A DNA stretch of 64,000 nt, from NCBI GenBank assembly GCA_037976565.1, contig CP137675.1, forward strand, positions 32,005,820 through 32,069,819. The letters are read 5' to 3'. The position numbers were made by a program, and so were the translations under genes. The notes below the pieces were generated by a model. It did no database searches. It saw nothing but the letters and a program-made list of their open reading frames with translations, and had not been told where the DNA came from. The DNA comes from Mesocentrotus franciscanus. Lineage: Eukaryota > Echinodermata > Echinoidea > Camarodonta > Strongylocentrotidae. Of the stretch, positions 1 through 11,506 are shown in pieces. How positions within the stretch are numbered: the first letter of the stretch is position 1; each line of letters starts with the position of its first letter.

Positions 1-876
1 TCATTCATGTTATATTACTCAGTTCTCTCCGCATTACCTAATAGTTGGAAAAGTATTCTGAAACAGGGAAACTTTGAAAAAGAAAGTTCTTCGCTAATTT
101 GCGTTGATACTTTGTTGAATAATTTCCGCAAACCTAAAAAGATATCAAAATTTTCGTACAATATTTTCTTTAAAACATTTTCAGCAAATATCTCAGAAAC
201 AAATCAACAGGATAAATGGCAAAGGGATCTACAAAATAATTTAAACGATTCACAAATTTGGAAATCTCGTTTTACGTTACTATATAGGTCATCCATAGAC
301 AATAAAATGAGAAATTTCCAATTTAAACTTATTCATAGAAAAATTGCAACACAAAGCTTTCTTTATAAGATAGGTATAAGTTCTTCTTCAATGTGTACTT
401 TTTTGAAAACCATGAACAGACGTTAATTCATTTATTTCTAAATTGTGAAAAAGTACGATCTTTTTGGAGTGTTATATTTGTATGGTTAAAAGAAAAAAAT
501 ATACGAAATGTTTTGTTCACAGATGAAGAATACTTTTTTGGTACTCTTATAACCAATCATTTCTATTTCGTCAATACAGTTATAATTTTTGCAAAATATT
601 TCACATTCACCTGTAAAATGCAAAACGCTATTCCACTATTTCCTTCTTTTCTACGAGCTCTCAGACATTTAGAAAATATGGAACGTATAATTGCTTTCAA
701 GAAAAATCGTCTCGATCTTCAGAAATGGCAGATATTTTGTTAAGAAATTTTTGATGATGAGTTAACTATTACACTATATATTACTATAAATTCTGTGTCT
801 ATACGAACATTTACGTATTTATTTATTTATTATTATGTATGAGATTTGTTTCAATAAATACTTTGAAAAAAAAAGA
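1..876 (+). mobile_element. Tx1/L1-like LINE, 3' fragment
   Basis: The left edge of the window cuts this element. It encodes the C-terminal end of an L1/Tx1-type ORF2 and finishes with an AATAAA-like signal followed by an A-run near 863-873. Immediately after the tail comes GACTGGGTCGGTGGAAGGTC, which also occurs at about 48609 in the paralogous region B, so the A-run marks the true 3' boundary of an insertion. Confidence 0.8.
7..743 (+). pseudogene. LINE ORF2 C-terminus with zf-RVT-like cysteine/histidine region
   Basis: Two overlapping frames (7-426 and 393-743) carry one protein broken by a frameshift near 395-410. The text shows the usual L1/Tx1 end: a W-rich segment, then NFQFKLIHRKIATQSFLYKI, then a C..C-H-x(4)-H..C pattern (CTF, ENHEQTLIHLFLNC) followed by SFW. 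This is the zinc-ribbon-like region found after the reverse transcriptase in Tx1/L1 elements. There is no catalytic domain in the window because the element is truncated at its left. Decayed and not expected to be functional. Confidence 0.75.
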
Positions 877-1149
877 CTGGGTCGGTGGAAGGTCGTGTTA
901 AAGGGAGTGTAGCCTGACGAGACTCCGTGTCTTTCCCGTGGCCTGACTCGGGGGGCAATCGGGTAATACGACTACGGACGACGCGACCGCAGCTATCACG
1001 TGCGTGCAACATACGCGAAACCGAAGCGTGAGGAGAACTTCGGTCTGTTTCGCGAACGCTAGCACGCGCTGACCATGTATAGATTAAGTCGCTGACTACC
1101 GTTAATCAAGTCCATTCGTTTACGTGCAGTTGTCTAAAAGTAGATGTAG
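877..1149. other. GC-rich unassigned stretch
   Basis: No gene is seen. It is richer in GC than its neighbours. Its first 28 bases match region B at about 48607-48634, after which the two diverge. Around 1017-1060 a short imperfect inverted repeat surrounds GAGGAGAACTTCGG. Confidence 0.4.
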
Positions 1150-1379
1150 ATGGCGTTAACATATTCAAATTGTATGCATACTTTTTAAACAAATGTTGTT
1201 CTTGACAACCTTAAAAGCTTGCCCGAGGCTTGTCCGATATAGCAACAAGTAATATATGCAGACTGGATTTCGATTATAGTAGTTCATTCATTAAAAACAG
1301 TTAATTCAATGGAATAACTCGTCACTAGGTCCCCAGGAAGGAAACATCCTCAAATTTAAATATGTTAGAAAACCGGTCT
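1150..1379. mobile_element. MITE with CCGGTTT...CTAACATATTCAAAT ends, copy A
   Basis: The left end TTAACATATTCAAATTG is mirrored by the right end AATATGTTAGAAAACCGG. A second copy lies at 49145-49372 and is more complete at its left end. A single end of the same family occurs at about 44811 (ACCGGTTTACTAACATTTTC). No coding capacity is seen. Confidence 0.65.
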
Positions 1380-1387
1380 ATTGCAAG

Positions 1388-1625
1388 TACGCCATTTTCA
1401 TAATGTAATCAAATTTAATGCACAAATCTTTCTTAAGTGCCTCGTTACAAATTATATCATTTACCTGTAAGGAATAATTGTATTTCAATAGTCAGAATGC
1501 AAATTGCATACATTAATGTTGCTAGGTAGGACAAGCCATAAGTATTTGGAACAAGTGAATGAAATAATTTGTGACATGGCACTTAGCAAAGATTTATGCA
1601 TTAAATTTGATTACATTACAAAACT
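1388..1625. mobile_element. Palindromic MITE (GGCCATT family), copy 1
   Basis: Both ends read GCCATTTTCATAATGTAATC and its inverse, and the arms pair along most of the length. The centre contains GCTAGGTAGGACAAGCCATA. Related copies lie at 18292-18580, 21032-21327, 49383-49622, 52638-52930 and (half) 55060-55215. Confidence 0.75.
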
Positions 1626-1634
1626 TGTATATTG

Positions 1635-1669
1635 TGCTGCTAGCTCAGTCAATGACTGAGCTAGCAGCA
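1635..1669. repeat. 35-bp perfect palindrome
   Basis: Two 17-base arms (TGCTGCTAGCTCAGTCA and its exact inverse) flank a single A at 1652. Region B has only the first arm, at 49631-49647, followed by a SINE. Confidence 0.9.
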
Positions 1670-2057
1670 TTTCATCATGGTTTTCTCATCTGAAGAAAGA
1701 GAATACGACCGAGAAAATGATGTCTATTTCAACCAATTAGTAACTCCAAATCATTGCATATCATTTCAAAACAATAATGAATTTAACGCAGCAGCCATCC
1801 ACTCTGTGTTTCTGTCTCTCCCACTTCTTTCAGCCTGCCTGAAATCAGTCATGCGTGACTTGATGACGTTTTTTTTAAATGTCATTTTATGGCAGAAGAG
1901 AAGATTTTCAGCGTTTTCAGCGATGTGCCATTAACCAAAAAGTAATTTGTAATTATCAAATTATTTACTCGTATATAATTTGGTTTCCTTTGTATTCATG
2001 GAAACGCTCATGTCTGGCATATATTGCCACTACTGGCGCTCGTTAATCTGGTATTAG
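1670..2057. other. Intergenic, nothing recognised
   Basis: An 85-codon open frame at 1677-1934 has no recognisable domain or splice context and is not called. Region B lacks this stretch and has a SINE at the corresponding place. Confidence 0.4.
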
Positions 2058-2551
2058 CATGTTCCTTTTGTAAAACCTCTTTCACTGATATGTGTATAAA
2101 TATGATAACTACATGTATCTTACTATTTTATACTCATGAATAACTTATTTTAAACATTAATTTTTGCCCCGTGCAATCAGAATATGGTATCCAAACTGTA
2201 TCATTGCATTTTGCTATTGAATAGAGCATAAACGGTGCACATTACCCCCGGAAAATAAGCCACCTTCTTAACCTTCAAAAAGTGAGGGGTAAAATCCCGT
2301 TGGAGTCGCCGGTGTACTCATTTCCACTCACCGCGTTAAAGGCACTCTCCTCAGAGTATGTTAACACCACTTGGTCAACTTAGCATTCCTTATTTTTTAA
2401 ATCAAACAAACAAAACATCTTACTCATATATTATCCTTCAATCTTATTCTCATTCGACCTCATCGCATGCTTCTACGCGTGGCAAATTAAATTTACAGGA
2501 TATCGCAGGGATGCATCTAAGCCCCTTGAACTATCAAATAATGAACATTAA
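2058..2551. repeat. Region A block paralogous to 49769-50251
   Basis: Near-continuous similarity to region B in the same orientation, from TTCCTTTTGT through GAACATTAAA, with scattered substitutions and small indels. Non-coding. The block ends at a TTAA (2548-2551), the insertion point of the next element. Confidence 0.85.
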
Positions 2552-2935
2552 AGAAAAGGTTGAGTTCTGGGAAGAGGTGAAAAATAATGTGTGAGCGTTA
2601 TCATTGTTATTATGCAAGTGTGGAAGAACATCAGATATAAAATGTTCCTTGAAAAGCATGGCTCTTCAAATGCCTTAATATTCTAAATATGGCATGTAAC
2701 AGCATAAATATTGGGACGGATTTTTATGCCAGGTGTTTGTGTAGTCCCATATACATCTTTTTGTGTACAGTGCTTGTAACTTTACGAAGACTGGGCCAAA
2801 TTTCTTATCATTTTGATGATTTCAGAACCTTGCAGTACACACAAATACTTATATGCTAGATGATCAACCCTTTCTGACCGATTCCACACCGTTTCTTTCA
2901 CAATGCAACAGCACGACCAAAACTCAGCTTTATCT
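2552..2935. mobile_element. 384-bp TTAA-flanked element (piggyBac-like MITE), copy 1
   Basis: It is flanked by TTAA on both sides (2548-2551 and 2936-2939). Its left end AGAAAAGGTTGAGTTCTGG is mirrored at the right by an imperfect inverse (AGATAAAGCTGAGTTTTGG read inward). The paralogous site in region B (50248-50251) has a single TTAA and no element. The second copy, at 53735-54117, sits at a different TTAA. TTAA duplication is typical of piggyBac and also of Kolobok-type elements; no transposase is present. Confidence 0.85.
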
Positions 2936-2939
2936 TTAA

Positions 2940-2998
2940 ACATATTTTGTGCGATCCAATATCATAACTATATTCCTTAGTGCATTTTATATATGCAG
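2940..2998. repeat. Region A block paralogous to about 50252-50305
   Basis: It matches region B up to TATATATGCAG, where region A is interrupted. Similarity resumes at about 5718 with TATGCAGTGCATAAATT. Confidence 0.8.
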
Positions 2999-5717
2999 AG
3001 GCATGGGTGTCGATCCCGGGGAGATGGGGGATATCCCCAAAAAAAATATATATATATTTCAGGTGGGGGGATGGCCTGTACAATCATCCCCAATAATTCA
3101 CCATCAAAAACAAAAAAATGAAGAGAAAAATTAATGATGAGAGCCCGATGAGAGTAGTTAATGGTTATTACTCGCAAGATGACCATCAATATACACATTT
3201 TGCTATCTCATTTTCATAATACATACATATATAAATAGAAAACGAAGTAAATGAGACAACCGTATATGAGACAAGAATAAATTGAATTTTCGCTCATACG
3301 GCTACATCAGGAATCGATGAATTTATTCAATCAACAGCATCATAGAAATGCAGTCCGCCAAAAAGCAATGAGCTGAATGTTAAGCGCGAAGCGCAAAAGT
3401 GCAAAAAAGAAGTAGAGAGTGGGAAAGAGAGATAATGAGAGACAGAGAGGATAATAACCCAGGTAGCAAGCCCATTTTGGACCCACATGGGTCCCATATT
3501 CTCTAAACATGGGCCCCATATGGAAAACCATCTGGGGCCCTAAGGCATCTGCACCCAAGAAGCATATGGGACCCATATAAGACAGATTGGACCCAGATGG
3601 GACCCATACCAAACTGGGCCCAAATGGGTATGCCCAGCTTAATCCCATCTGGTACCCATATTTGTTAACCCATATATATCCCATGTGGGTTAACCCAGAT
3701 TTTCCCCATGTGTTACCCATATGGGCATATTCATATTCTACCCATATGTGTACGCCCAGCTCATTCCCATCTGGGACCCATAAGGGCTGGCCCAGATAGA
3801 TCCCATATGGGTTACTAAATATTGGCCCCATATGGGATACATATATGGGTTCCATTTAATAGCCCAGATGGCACAAGTGACCCTGATCATCCCAATATGG
3901 GCCCCATATGGGCCCCATATGGGCCCCATATGGGCTTGCTACCTGGGAAAAAGGGAAAAGGGAAAGAAACGGGCAGAATAAAAAAGGAAGGAGGAAGAGA
4001 AAAGGAAGAAAGACAAGAGAAAGAGAAACATATATATTCCAGCATTTCCTTCAGGGAACTGATGTGAATGGGCGATTAAAAAAGAGGTTGACTTTAAAGT
4101 AACCTACAATGAAATATTGCTCATGTTTATTTCTTACAATGTCAAAATTACTTTACGGGATCCCCCTCCCTAAAAAGCTTAGGCATGGGTGATGGTAGGT
4201 ATGAGGTTAATGCATGATCAGGAATTAGTTGAGTGGATGGAAAAGAAGTGAGAAATAAGCTGAAGAGAAAGACGGTTTTGTCCAAATTGCAGCATGTAGG
4301 AGACGAAACTTTCAGTTTGTTCACTGATTCATACTCAGTATCTATTTTGTTTTATTGATTTCATCCATTTCTTTGTTTATTTATATCTCTACATGTAAAA
4401 CATTTGAAGAGCTATTTTCCGAAAGGAGCAAAATCTTTTGATAGCAAATGGAGATAATGATATACATTTTCCTCTATTTACCTTGAACAAAATTATTAAC
4501 CTAAATTACGAGAGAAATTATGAACACATGCATCTTTTAATAACAATTTTCCATAGACACCTGAACAAAATCGGGTAAACAAAGAGTTCTTTCTTAAGTT
4601 ACACACATGGATCTAGTGCCTCTTGAAAATAAGTTCTTTGTATGTACATAAACAAGCAATACAACAGAATACTCCAGTTCGATATTTTGGAGAAAGATTA
4701 TTATGTCACAACTTATTTTTGTTTTATTGAAAAGCTGATGTAGGCCTATGTATTGTATTCAAACTTAACAGGCATAAGATAGTTAAGGTGTTTTTGAAGG
4801 TTAGAATGTTATTAAGTTTGAAGTTTTGTTTATAACACCCTTCCAATAATAATGCACCTTCTAAGACTGGTTATAGTTTTTGAAAAAAATAGTGCTCTGG
4901 TCAGGGCCTTAAGGGAATATTATGCTTATATTTTAGAGCGTATCTGGTATGATAAGTATATCTGGGTGAAGAAGGAGATAATGGAAGTTTGTTGTTTGGT
5001 AGTTGGAACGTAAGTTTTATATTATGTTTTTAAGAAACAGACAGTTTGTATGAGATCAGGAGTGGAAATTTTCTGTCATTTTGAGAACCAAATTTTGCAT
5101 CAGTGATATTCTGTTTCATTGAATTGAGTTTCCCGCAGAGAGGATTCAGTTGGTTTAATTAAAGAAGGAAGAGAGTCAAATGAAGAACCAAAAGCAATAT
5201 GTTTTTCATTTACTAATGAGAACTATGTTTTTTGAGATCTCCTTACACAGAATATTGGAATGGGTTTTTCACGATGAATGTTGTTTGGAGACATCAATAT
5301 TCATAAAATGTATGTTTCTATCACCAGGAAATAAAGAATTTTCTGTCTACATGAACCTTTCCTGGTTGCTTATTAATGCATTTGCCCACTGGTAACATAA
5401 TACTTTCACAAGTTGATATCCCTCACCATTTGATTTTTTTTTGGTAATGTCTAAATTTCGTTTAAAAATAGATGATATCAGTCTGGTAGGCCTACACTGC
5501 AGGCAAGAGTCAGGACTAACATTTAGCATGTTATTAATTTTATTACCACTCTTATATTCTCTGAAATGTTATCTTTATTGAGGGTGACTTGAAAAAGTTA
5601 ATAACTTGGAAGGGAGGGGGTGCAACCTGCCACACGCTTCTACCTCTTGGTTGCTTTGATCCATTGCCGAAAATATTTTGGCACCTATCATCGCCCCAAC
5701 CACGGATACAAATCGAC
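2999..5717. mobile_element. 2.7-kb insertion in region A, unclassified
   Basis: Region B is continuous across this point, so this is an insertion relative to B. TATGCAG is present at both edges, a 4-7 bp target duplication depending on where the ends are set. The left end reads GGCATGGGTGTCGATCCC and the right end, inverted, GGGATGTCGAT, giving a short imperfect terminal inverted repeat of hAT-like appearance. It contains the nested element at 3458-3947. From 3948 to 5717 nothing coding is recognised; there are purine-rich tracts at 3950-4035 and AT-rich sequence. Confidence 0.5.
3458..3947. mobile_element. 490-bp element built of CCCATATGGG-type repeats
   Basis: Perfect 18-base terminal inverted repeats, CCCAGGTAGCAAGCCCAT, bound the unit. 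The interior is an irregular series of self-complementary words (CCCATATGGG, GGGCCCCATATGGGC, ACCCATATGGG). The overlapping open frames on both strands come from the repeat and are not genes. No clear target duplication is seen. Confidence 0.8.
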
Positions 5718-6092
5718 ATCCCTGTATGCAGTGCATAAATTAATTATATGGTGTATGTGAAAATTGTCGAACGTAAACTTCTTTGTAATGCAATGCGATA
5801 AATTGCCCACACACGCACACACGCACGCACGCACATCACATACGCACACACACACACACACACTCTCTTTCTCTCTCTCTCTCTCTCGCCTCAATATAAA
5901 CACGGTGTACCAGCTTGTGTACACTGTCTGTAGGTACTTTGTTGACACAGCTCTACCACTTCAGTTCATTTCAAGAGGGCAAAAACGCTCATGTGGCTGC
6001 CAGACAATTTTTGTTCGTGAACTTGATGTAGGAGCCTTGGTACGTGTGTGCGTGTGTGTGTATGTGTGTGTGTGTGTGCGTATGTGTGTGTC
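5718..6092. repeat. Region A block with (CA)n/(CT)n and (GT)n tracts
   Basis: Paralogous to about 50300-50650 in region B. It contains a CA then CT microsatellite at 5808-5888 and a GT tract at 6038-6092. The GT tract is where the 7-kb insertion of region A begins. Confidence 0.8.
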
Positions 6093-6559
6093 AGGTGCAA
6101 GATCCGAAAGGAATGTCATTGATGATGGATTGATCTTTCTAAGGAGTTATGATGTTAGGTATGTGTGTTAGTGTGTTAGTTGCATGGCTGGGTGTTGTGT
6201 GAATGGTGTATTTGTACATTGTTTTTTTGTGTTGGGTGGATAAGTGTTGTGTTTGATGTGAATGGGAGTGTCTTTGGAGTGTGGTTTTGTGAGCGAGGAT
6301 GATTGGCTGGAGTTCCAGTGTTGTGCGCGTGTGAATCTGTGTATGTTTGTGAGGTGCGAGCTTGTGAGTGTGAATGTGAATGTTTACGGGGGTGGTTAGG
6401 TAGTAGAAGGGGTGGCGGTGGATATTAACGGAGGGTGCATTGTATACAAAAATACGTATTATTTTATTATATATTATTTTCCATGAATGATGGTAGTAAC
6501 TAAGTTTAATCAGTTTAGAAATGAAGAACTTGTACGAAGGTTAAATTGGGAAGGAAAAA

Positions 6560-7040
6560 TTGAAAAGGTGAACAACATTTAAAAACTTGGAAAATGAGAC
6601 GGCTTACATGCTATGGGAAAATAATCATTATAAAATGCTTAATTGTAGCTCAAATCGTCTATGTAGCAACGGCGGTTCCGGTGCCAGAATATATTTGCAA
6701 GGGATTAAATAAGAATATCTATTCTTTTTTATGGAACTCAAAGTGTGAAAAGGTTAAATGTAATATTTGAGGTCTTGGGATGGTCGATTTATATGTGAAA
6801 TCAAAATCACTGAAATTATCATGGATATATAAATATTTTAGTATTGATGATACAGTATGGAAAACTCTTTGCTCCTTTTGGATGAGCCGCCTAGAAGAAA
6901 TTTGTTATTGTCTTCGACTTAATTGTTCATTATCACCTGATACTGGAGTCATGTTTTTTTTTAATTGCCTTTTAATCTTCAATTTTTTGTGGTGCTTCCA
7001 TGGAACTTATGGCACAAAATCTCATCTATGTGGCTGATTA
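6560..7040 (+). pseudogene. Tx1-type ORF2 remnant, 5' part
   Basis: With frames corrected by eye it reads like the segment after the reverse transcriptase palm in Tx1/L1 ORF2: an LTCYGKIIIIKCLIV-like segment, a YSFLWNSK-type F-W motif, then GLGMVDLYVKSKSLKLSWI (the common 'G-L-G-M-V-D ... K-S-L-K-L-S-W' signature). An in-frame TGA near 6772 and later stops show decay. The rest of the protein follows at 11960-12450. Confidence 0.7.
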
Positions 7041-7355
7041 AGGTTTGCAATTGCTAAAGAATGCTACTTTAAGGATGATTTTATTAGGATTGCATAGATA
7101 TTAGTGGATTCTTTTTGTTCATCCGGGCAAGAATTGTAGTTGATGGTGCAGACTGGTCCCATATATATGTTTTCATGTTGGTTGCTTTACGCATACATGT
7201 TAATTCTCTGTTTTCGGAATTTGAGTTCTGTATGCCATAGCATTGTCACTCATTCTTATTATCACCAACTTCTGTCAACACCCATTCAATTTGGGATATT
7301 ATTTGTCTCACGGAAGTCAGTAACTTTTCGTGCCGATCAATCTCTTTCCAGAATC

Positions 7356-8123
7356 ATGCCGTCTACTAGGAATTCCGGTAGTGCCGAGAAGGCACAAGCC
7401 AAATTAGCCCCGTTGGTCACGTTTCAGCAAATAACTGAGTTACTGCAGAATGAAGAATTCAACTCAGTTATACATAGTGTAGTCAACAAAGTTATTGATA
7501 AAATGATGCCCACCATCAAAGAGGAACTGTCTAAAAGATTGGAGAAATGTGAAGGAGACATCTTTGATCTTCAAGATGAAGTTAAACACCACAAAGAGGC
7601 ATTTACTACTCTTCAGAGTGACCTGTCCAACAACCAGCAGAAGATCAATCGTCTGGAGAACGAATTAGAGGACCTGCAACAGTACTCGAGGCGGAATAAC
7701 TTTTGAATCTTCGGTGCCAATGAATCTTCCAATGAATCGACTGACAACATCGCTATCGACATTGTACGCAATCGTCTCAATGTCGACCTGACAGCTTCAG
7801 ACATAGATCGCTCCCATCGTGTTGGTAGACCTAGTGGTGAGAGTAGCAAGCCGCGCCCCATCATCGTCAAACTCATTTCCCAAAGGAAGAAGAGGGAAAT
7901 TTTTCGTAATAAGAAAAATCTGAAGAAACAGAAAGAAAATAACTACAGAATTCACGAGGATCTTTCTGTCAAACGCTATAGCATTCTCTTAGCTGCACAG
8001 AAGTGTGACAAGCTTCAAGCCTGTTGGACAATCGATGGTAAGGTTCTTGCCAATGTTCCTGCCGGTAACAACACAGTAGTGAGAAAACTCATTCCCAACA
8101 AGGAATTTTTAGAAACTTTGTGA
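7356..8123 (+). pseudogene. LINE ORF1 protein (coiled coil plus RNA-binding-like domain), one internal stop
   Basis: A 255-codon frame starts at ATG 7356 and runs to TGA 8121-8123, with a single in-frame TGA at 7704-7706. Roughly the first 60 residues are basic or neutral. Residues ~60-115 form a heptad-like coiled coil (repeated L/I spacing, ending LQQYSRRNNF). After the stop the frame continues with IFGANES, SDIDRSHRVGR, a basic stretch (SQRKKREIFRNKKNLKKQ) and a C-terminal KLIPNKEFLETL. That order (coiled coil, RRM-like 'R-R-N-N-x-x-I-F-G ... D-I-x-R-S-H-R-x-G' core, C-terminal tail) is that of LINE ORF1 nucleic-acid chaperones. Its role would be coating the LINE RNA. The stop truncates it just before the RNA-binding core. 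Confidence 0.8.
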
Positions 8124-8431
8124 AACGTCTTATACTTCCTGCTTTTATAAGCAGGCCTACACACCAAACCCCTATAGTGAACTGATAGTACTTTTAATCT
8201 GCCATTTATGTAGTTTTTAACTCTACATGTCATTTTTTATTCTCAACAAAAAATTATATTGTTAACTTGTTTAAATTCCATTGCCTTTGCGTATAACAAT
8301 TTTTACATGCCAATTTGTATTGGCCTTTAATGGTATATAACTAATGTTTTGATTTTTTTTTCTTTTTTTGTAATTAATTTAAGATTTTGATATTTTTCTT
8401 GTAATAGCTTATCTATTGGTACCTCTGTCCT

Positions 8432-11400
8432 ATGCCTCTCTCTGACTATTTTCATCCGAATAATGCATCTGATCTATTAGAAAATCAATTTCAGGAATAT
8501 ATGAGTAATGTTGACAGCATGTCGACTTTATCCAGCATTCATTTTAATTGTCGAAGCCTTAGGAAAAATTACGGTGGAATATTTGATTACATTGACACAC
8601 TTTCACACAATTTTGATGTTGTTGGTTTATCTGAAACCTGGATAAATGACAAAGAATATATTTCTATATTCATAGCGAAAAAATATATGTTTGTACATTA
8701 CGGAAGGCCAATGCGTCGAGGAGGTGGTGTTGGAGTTTTAGTGAATGAAAATATTAAGTTCTTTCAAAGGTCAGATTTGTCACTTACTTGTGAGAGTCTT
8801 GAACTGGTGTTCATTGAAATTCCAAAAAAGCGTGACAGAAATGTGCTAATTGGGGTTCTCTACAGACCACCTAATCAATCTATCAATTCTTTTCTCGAAA
8901 TAATAAGTCCTATTTTGTCTAAAATTCTTAGAGAAAAAAAGAATGTTATATCGTTGGTGATTATAATATTGATCTTATGAAGCTGGATTCAACCCCGTGC
9001 ATAAATGATTTTCTTGAATTGATGCTCTTAAACTGTTTTTATCCCACTATTTTAAATCCAACTAGAATTACCACAGACACAGCATCACTTATTGATAACA
9101 TCTTCTCAAATACTCGAGATAATATTTTGAAGGCTGGAATTCTTTTGACTGATATAACCGACCACTTGCCAGTTTTTGTCACGATTTCTTGGAATGAACC
9201 TCGACACGAGTCACAGGAACCTTTTTACCGTAGGAAGATATCTGAACTTGGTATACAAATGTTCAGTGAAAATTTTCATGCAATAGATTTTGATGACTTT
9301 TATAATGAACCTAATATTAATGTAAAATATGATATATTTCTACAAGTCTTTATGAAACTGTATAATCAATGCTTTCCTCTGAAGAAGGCTTATGTCAAAA
9401 ATAGTAGTTGCATTAGACCTTGGTTAACTAACGATTTGAGAAAGAGGTGTAAAAAGAAAAACAAGTTATATAAGAAGTTCATTCTGAATCCTTCTCCTTC
9501 CCGTGAGAGCAATTATAAACACTTTAGAAATTCTTTGAATAATGACATTAGGCATGCAAAGCAAGAATATTTTTATAAGAAATTCCATACTATAAAAAAA
9601 TGATATAAAAAAGACTTGGAAATACTTGAATGAAATCATAAAACAAAAACGGCAAAACAATAGTCCTGATTATATTATTAAAGATAACATAAAGATAACC
9701 GATAAACTCGAAATGTCAAAGGAATTTAATGAATATTTCAGTACAATCGGTAGTTCTCTTGGAAATCACTCGATACCTCCGTTGAGAACAGATTTGAAAC
9801 ATTATCTGACAGGCAATTATATTAATTCTCTATTTCTTAAACCTGTAACTGAATCAGAAATAATTAAATGTGCTAAAGAATTGAAAGTGGGTAAAAGTGC
9901 AGGATACGATAATATAGATCCAACATTTGTTAAAAAGACCATATTTTTGTATGCAAAGCATTTGTGTTGTCTTTTTAATGAATCCTTTATCTCTGGAAAA
10001 TACCGGATCAACTAAAGATTGCCAAAGTAGTTCCTATATATAAAAGTAAGAGTAAAGAGTGTGTAGACAACTATCGACCAATATCTATCTTGCCAGTATT
10101 TTCCAAAATTTTAGAAAAGCTTGTCTATAGAAGACTCATTGACTATATTGATAAAAATAATATTTTGTACTTTAAACAATTTGGATTCAGGCAGAAATAC
10201 TCAACCTCCATGGCTTTAATTGAATTTATGAATTATGTATCCCGTGCAATAGAAAGCAAACTGGTTTCAGTTGGTATTTTCCTTGATCTTTCGAAGGCTT
10301 TCGATAGTGTAAATCATTCATACTTGTTGCAAAAACTCTCATTTTATGGTATTAGAGGTATTCTCTTGAATTGGTTTGAAAATTATTTAAATAATCGTTA
10401 ACAATTTGTTGTTGTTGATCAACAGTATTCTGATTTATGTAATATTATGACTGGAATTCCTCAAGGGAGTATCCTTGGCCCCCATTGTTTCTATTATTCA
10501 TCAACGATCTTCATAATGTTTCAATGTGCTGATGACACAAATATGTTTATGACTGGTAAATCTGTTCAGCAACTGAATATGGATTTGAAAACCGAATTGG
10601 AAAAGGTTTCTTGCTGGTTTTATGCTAATAAATTAAAGGTCAACATGACTAAAACTAATTATATGGTGTTTAAAGGTAGAAATATCAATTTTAATGTTGA
10701 TGAATTACATTTACAAATAAATGATGAATACTTATCCAGAGTCTGTTCAACAATTGTTTTAGGAATATATATAGATGTAGGCTTAAACTGGAAAACGCAT
10801 GTTAACCACATTGCTTCCAAGATTTCAAGTGCAATAGGTGTTCTTTATGTTGTATATAAATTATTTCCTTTTAATTACCAATATTATGCAACCTTTATAA
10901 TACATTGCTGCTTCCTTACTTGTCTTATGCAAATATTGTTTGGGGTAACGGCTCAGTAACCCTTCTGAATAGACTTTTAGTCCTTCAAAAGAAAGTCATA
11001 CGCTTGATAACCAAATCATCTTACCGAGCACATACTGCACCCCTATTTAAACGGATGAATATTTTAAATGTCAATTCTATATATATTATGCAGCTTGGTC
11101 AATTCATGTTCCAGTACAAACACAACAACTTGCCACCTGTCTTTGATGACCTTTTATACTGAACTCTTCTATTCATTCATATGCTACAAGAAATGCAAGT
11201 AGTTTTCATATACCTTTAGCTAAGACTTCTTTCTTACAAAAACGCATACCCTTCAATGGGTCTATGTTATGGAGTCATCTCCCAGCTGATATAAAAAATT
11301 GTTCTTCATTGTATTCATTTAAGGCTAAGTTACATCATTCACGTATAGGTAGATGTTTTTTTGCTCTGTCTTTGATACTTTATCCCTCTTCTTTCTCGTT

Positions 11401-11449
11401 ATTGGTACCACCTCATCATTTGACCTTATATTTACTTTTAATTGTATAA
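8432..11449 (+). pseudogene. LINE ORF2, endonuclease and reverse transcriptase, decayed
   Basis: The protein is spread over frames 8432-8980, 8977-9603, 9626-10015, 10090-10401, 10447-10959, 10905-11162 and 11264-11449, joined by frameshifts, with an in-frame TAA at 10399-10401. In order: an AP-type endonuclease (FNCRSLRKN, LSETWI, GGGVGVLV, IGVLYRPP, GDYNID-like, SLIDNIFSN, TDHLPVFV), then the RT palm (YRPISILPVFSKILEKLV, FGFRQKYST, FLDLSKAFDSVNH with the first catalytic Asp, GIPQGSILGP, CADDT with the ADD pair), then thumb and C-terminus (LWSHLP, LYSFKAKL). This is the CR1/Jockey superfamily arrangement. It would nick the target and reverse transcribe the element; the frameshifts make it inactive. 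Confidence 0.85.
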
Positions 11450-11464
11450 TTTTTTTTATTAGTG

Positions 11465-11506
11465 GGGGTAGTCCTCGACAAATCATTTTTGATTTTTGAC
11501 TACCCC
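11465..11506 (+). other. 3' UTR stem-loop of the CR1-like LINE
   Basis: GGGGTAGTC (11465-11473) pairs with GACTACCCC (11498-11506). An inner AAATCA/TGATTT pair extends the structure. 3' stem-loops are recognised by the RT in several CR1/L2-type LINEs, so this is a candidate RT recognition site. Confidence 0.6.

Noticed and set aside
3340..3855. 171-codon minus-strand open frame and overlapping plus-strand frames
   Set aside because: Produced by the CCCATATGGG repeat, open on both strands, no start context or domain.
5688..6171. Open frames over (CA)n/(GT)n on both strands
   Set aside because: Microsatellite translation (H-T and V-C repeats), no gene.
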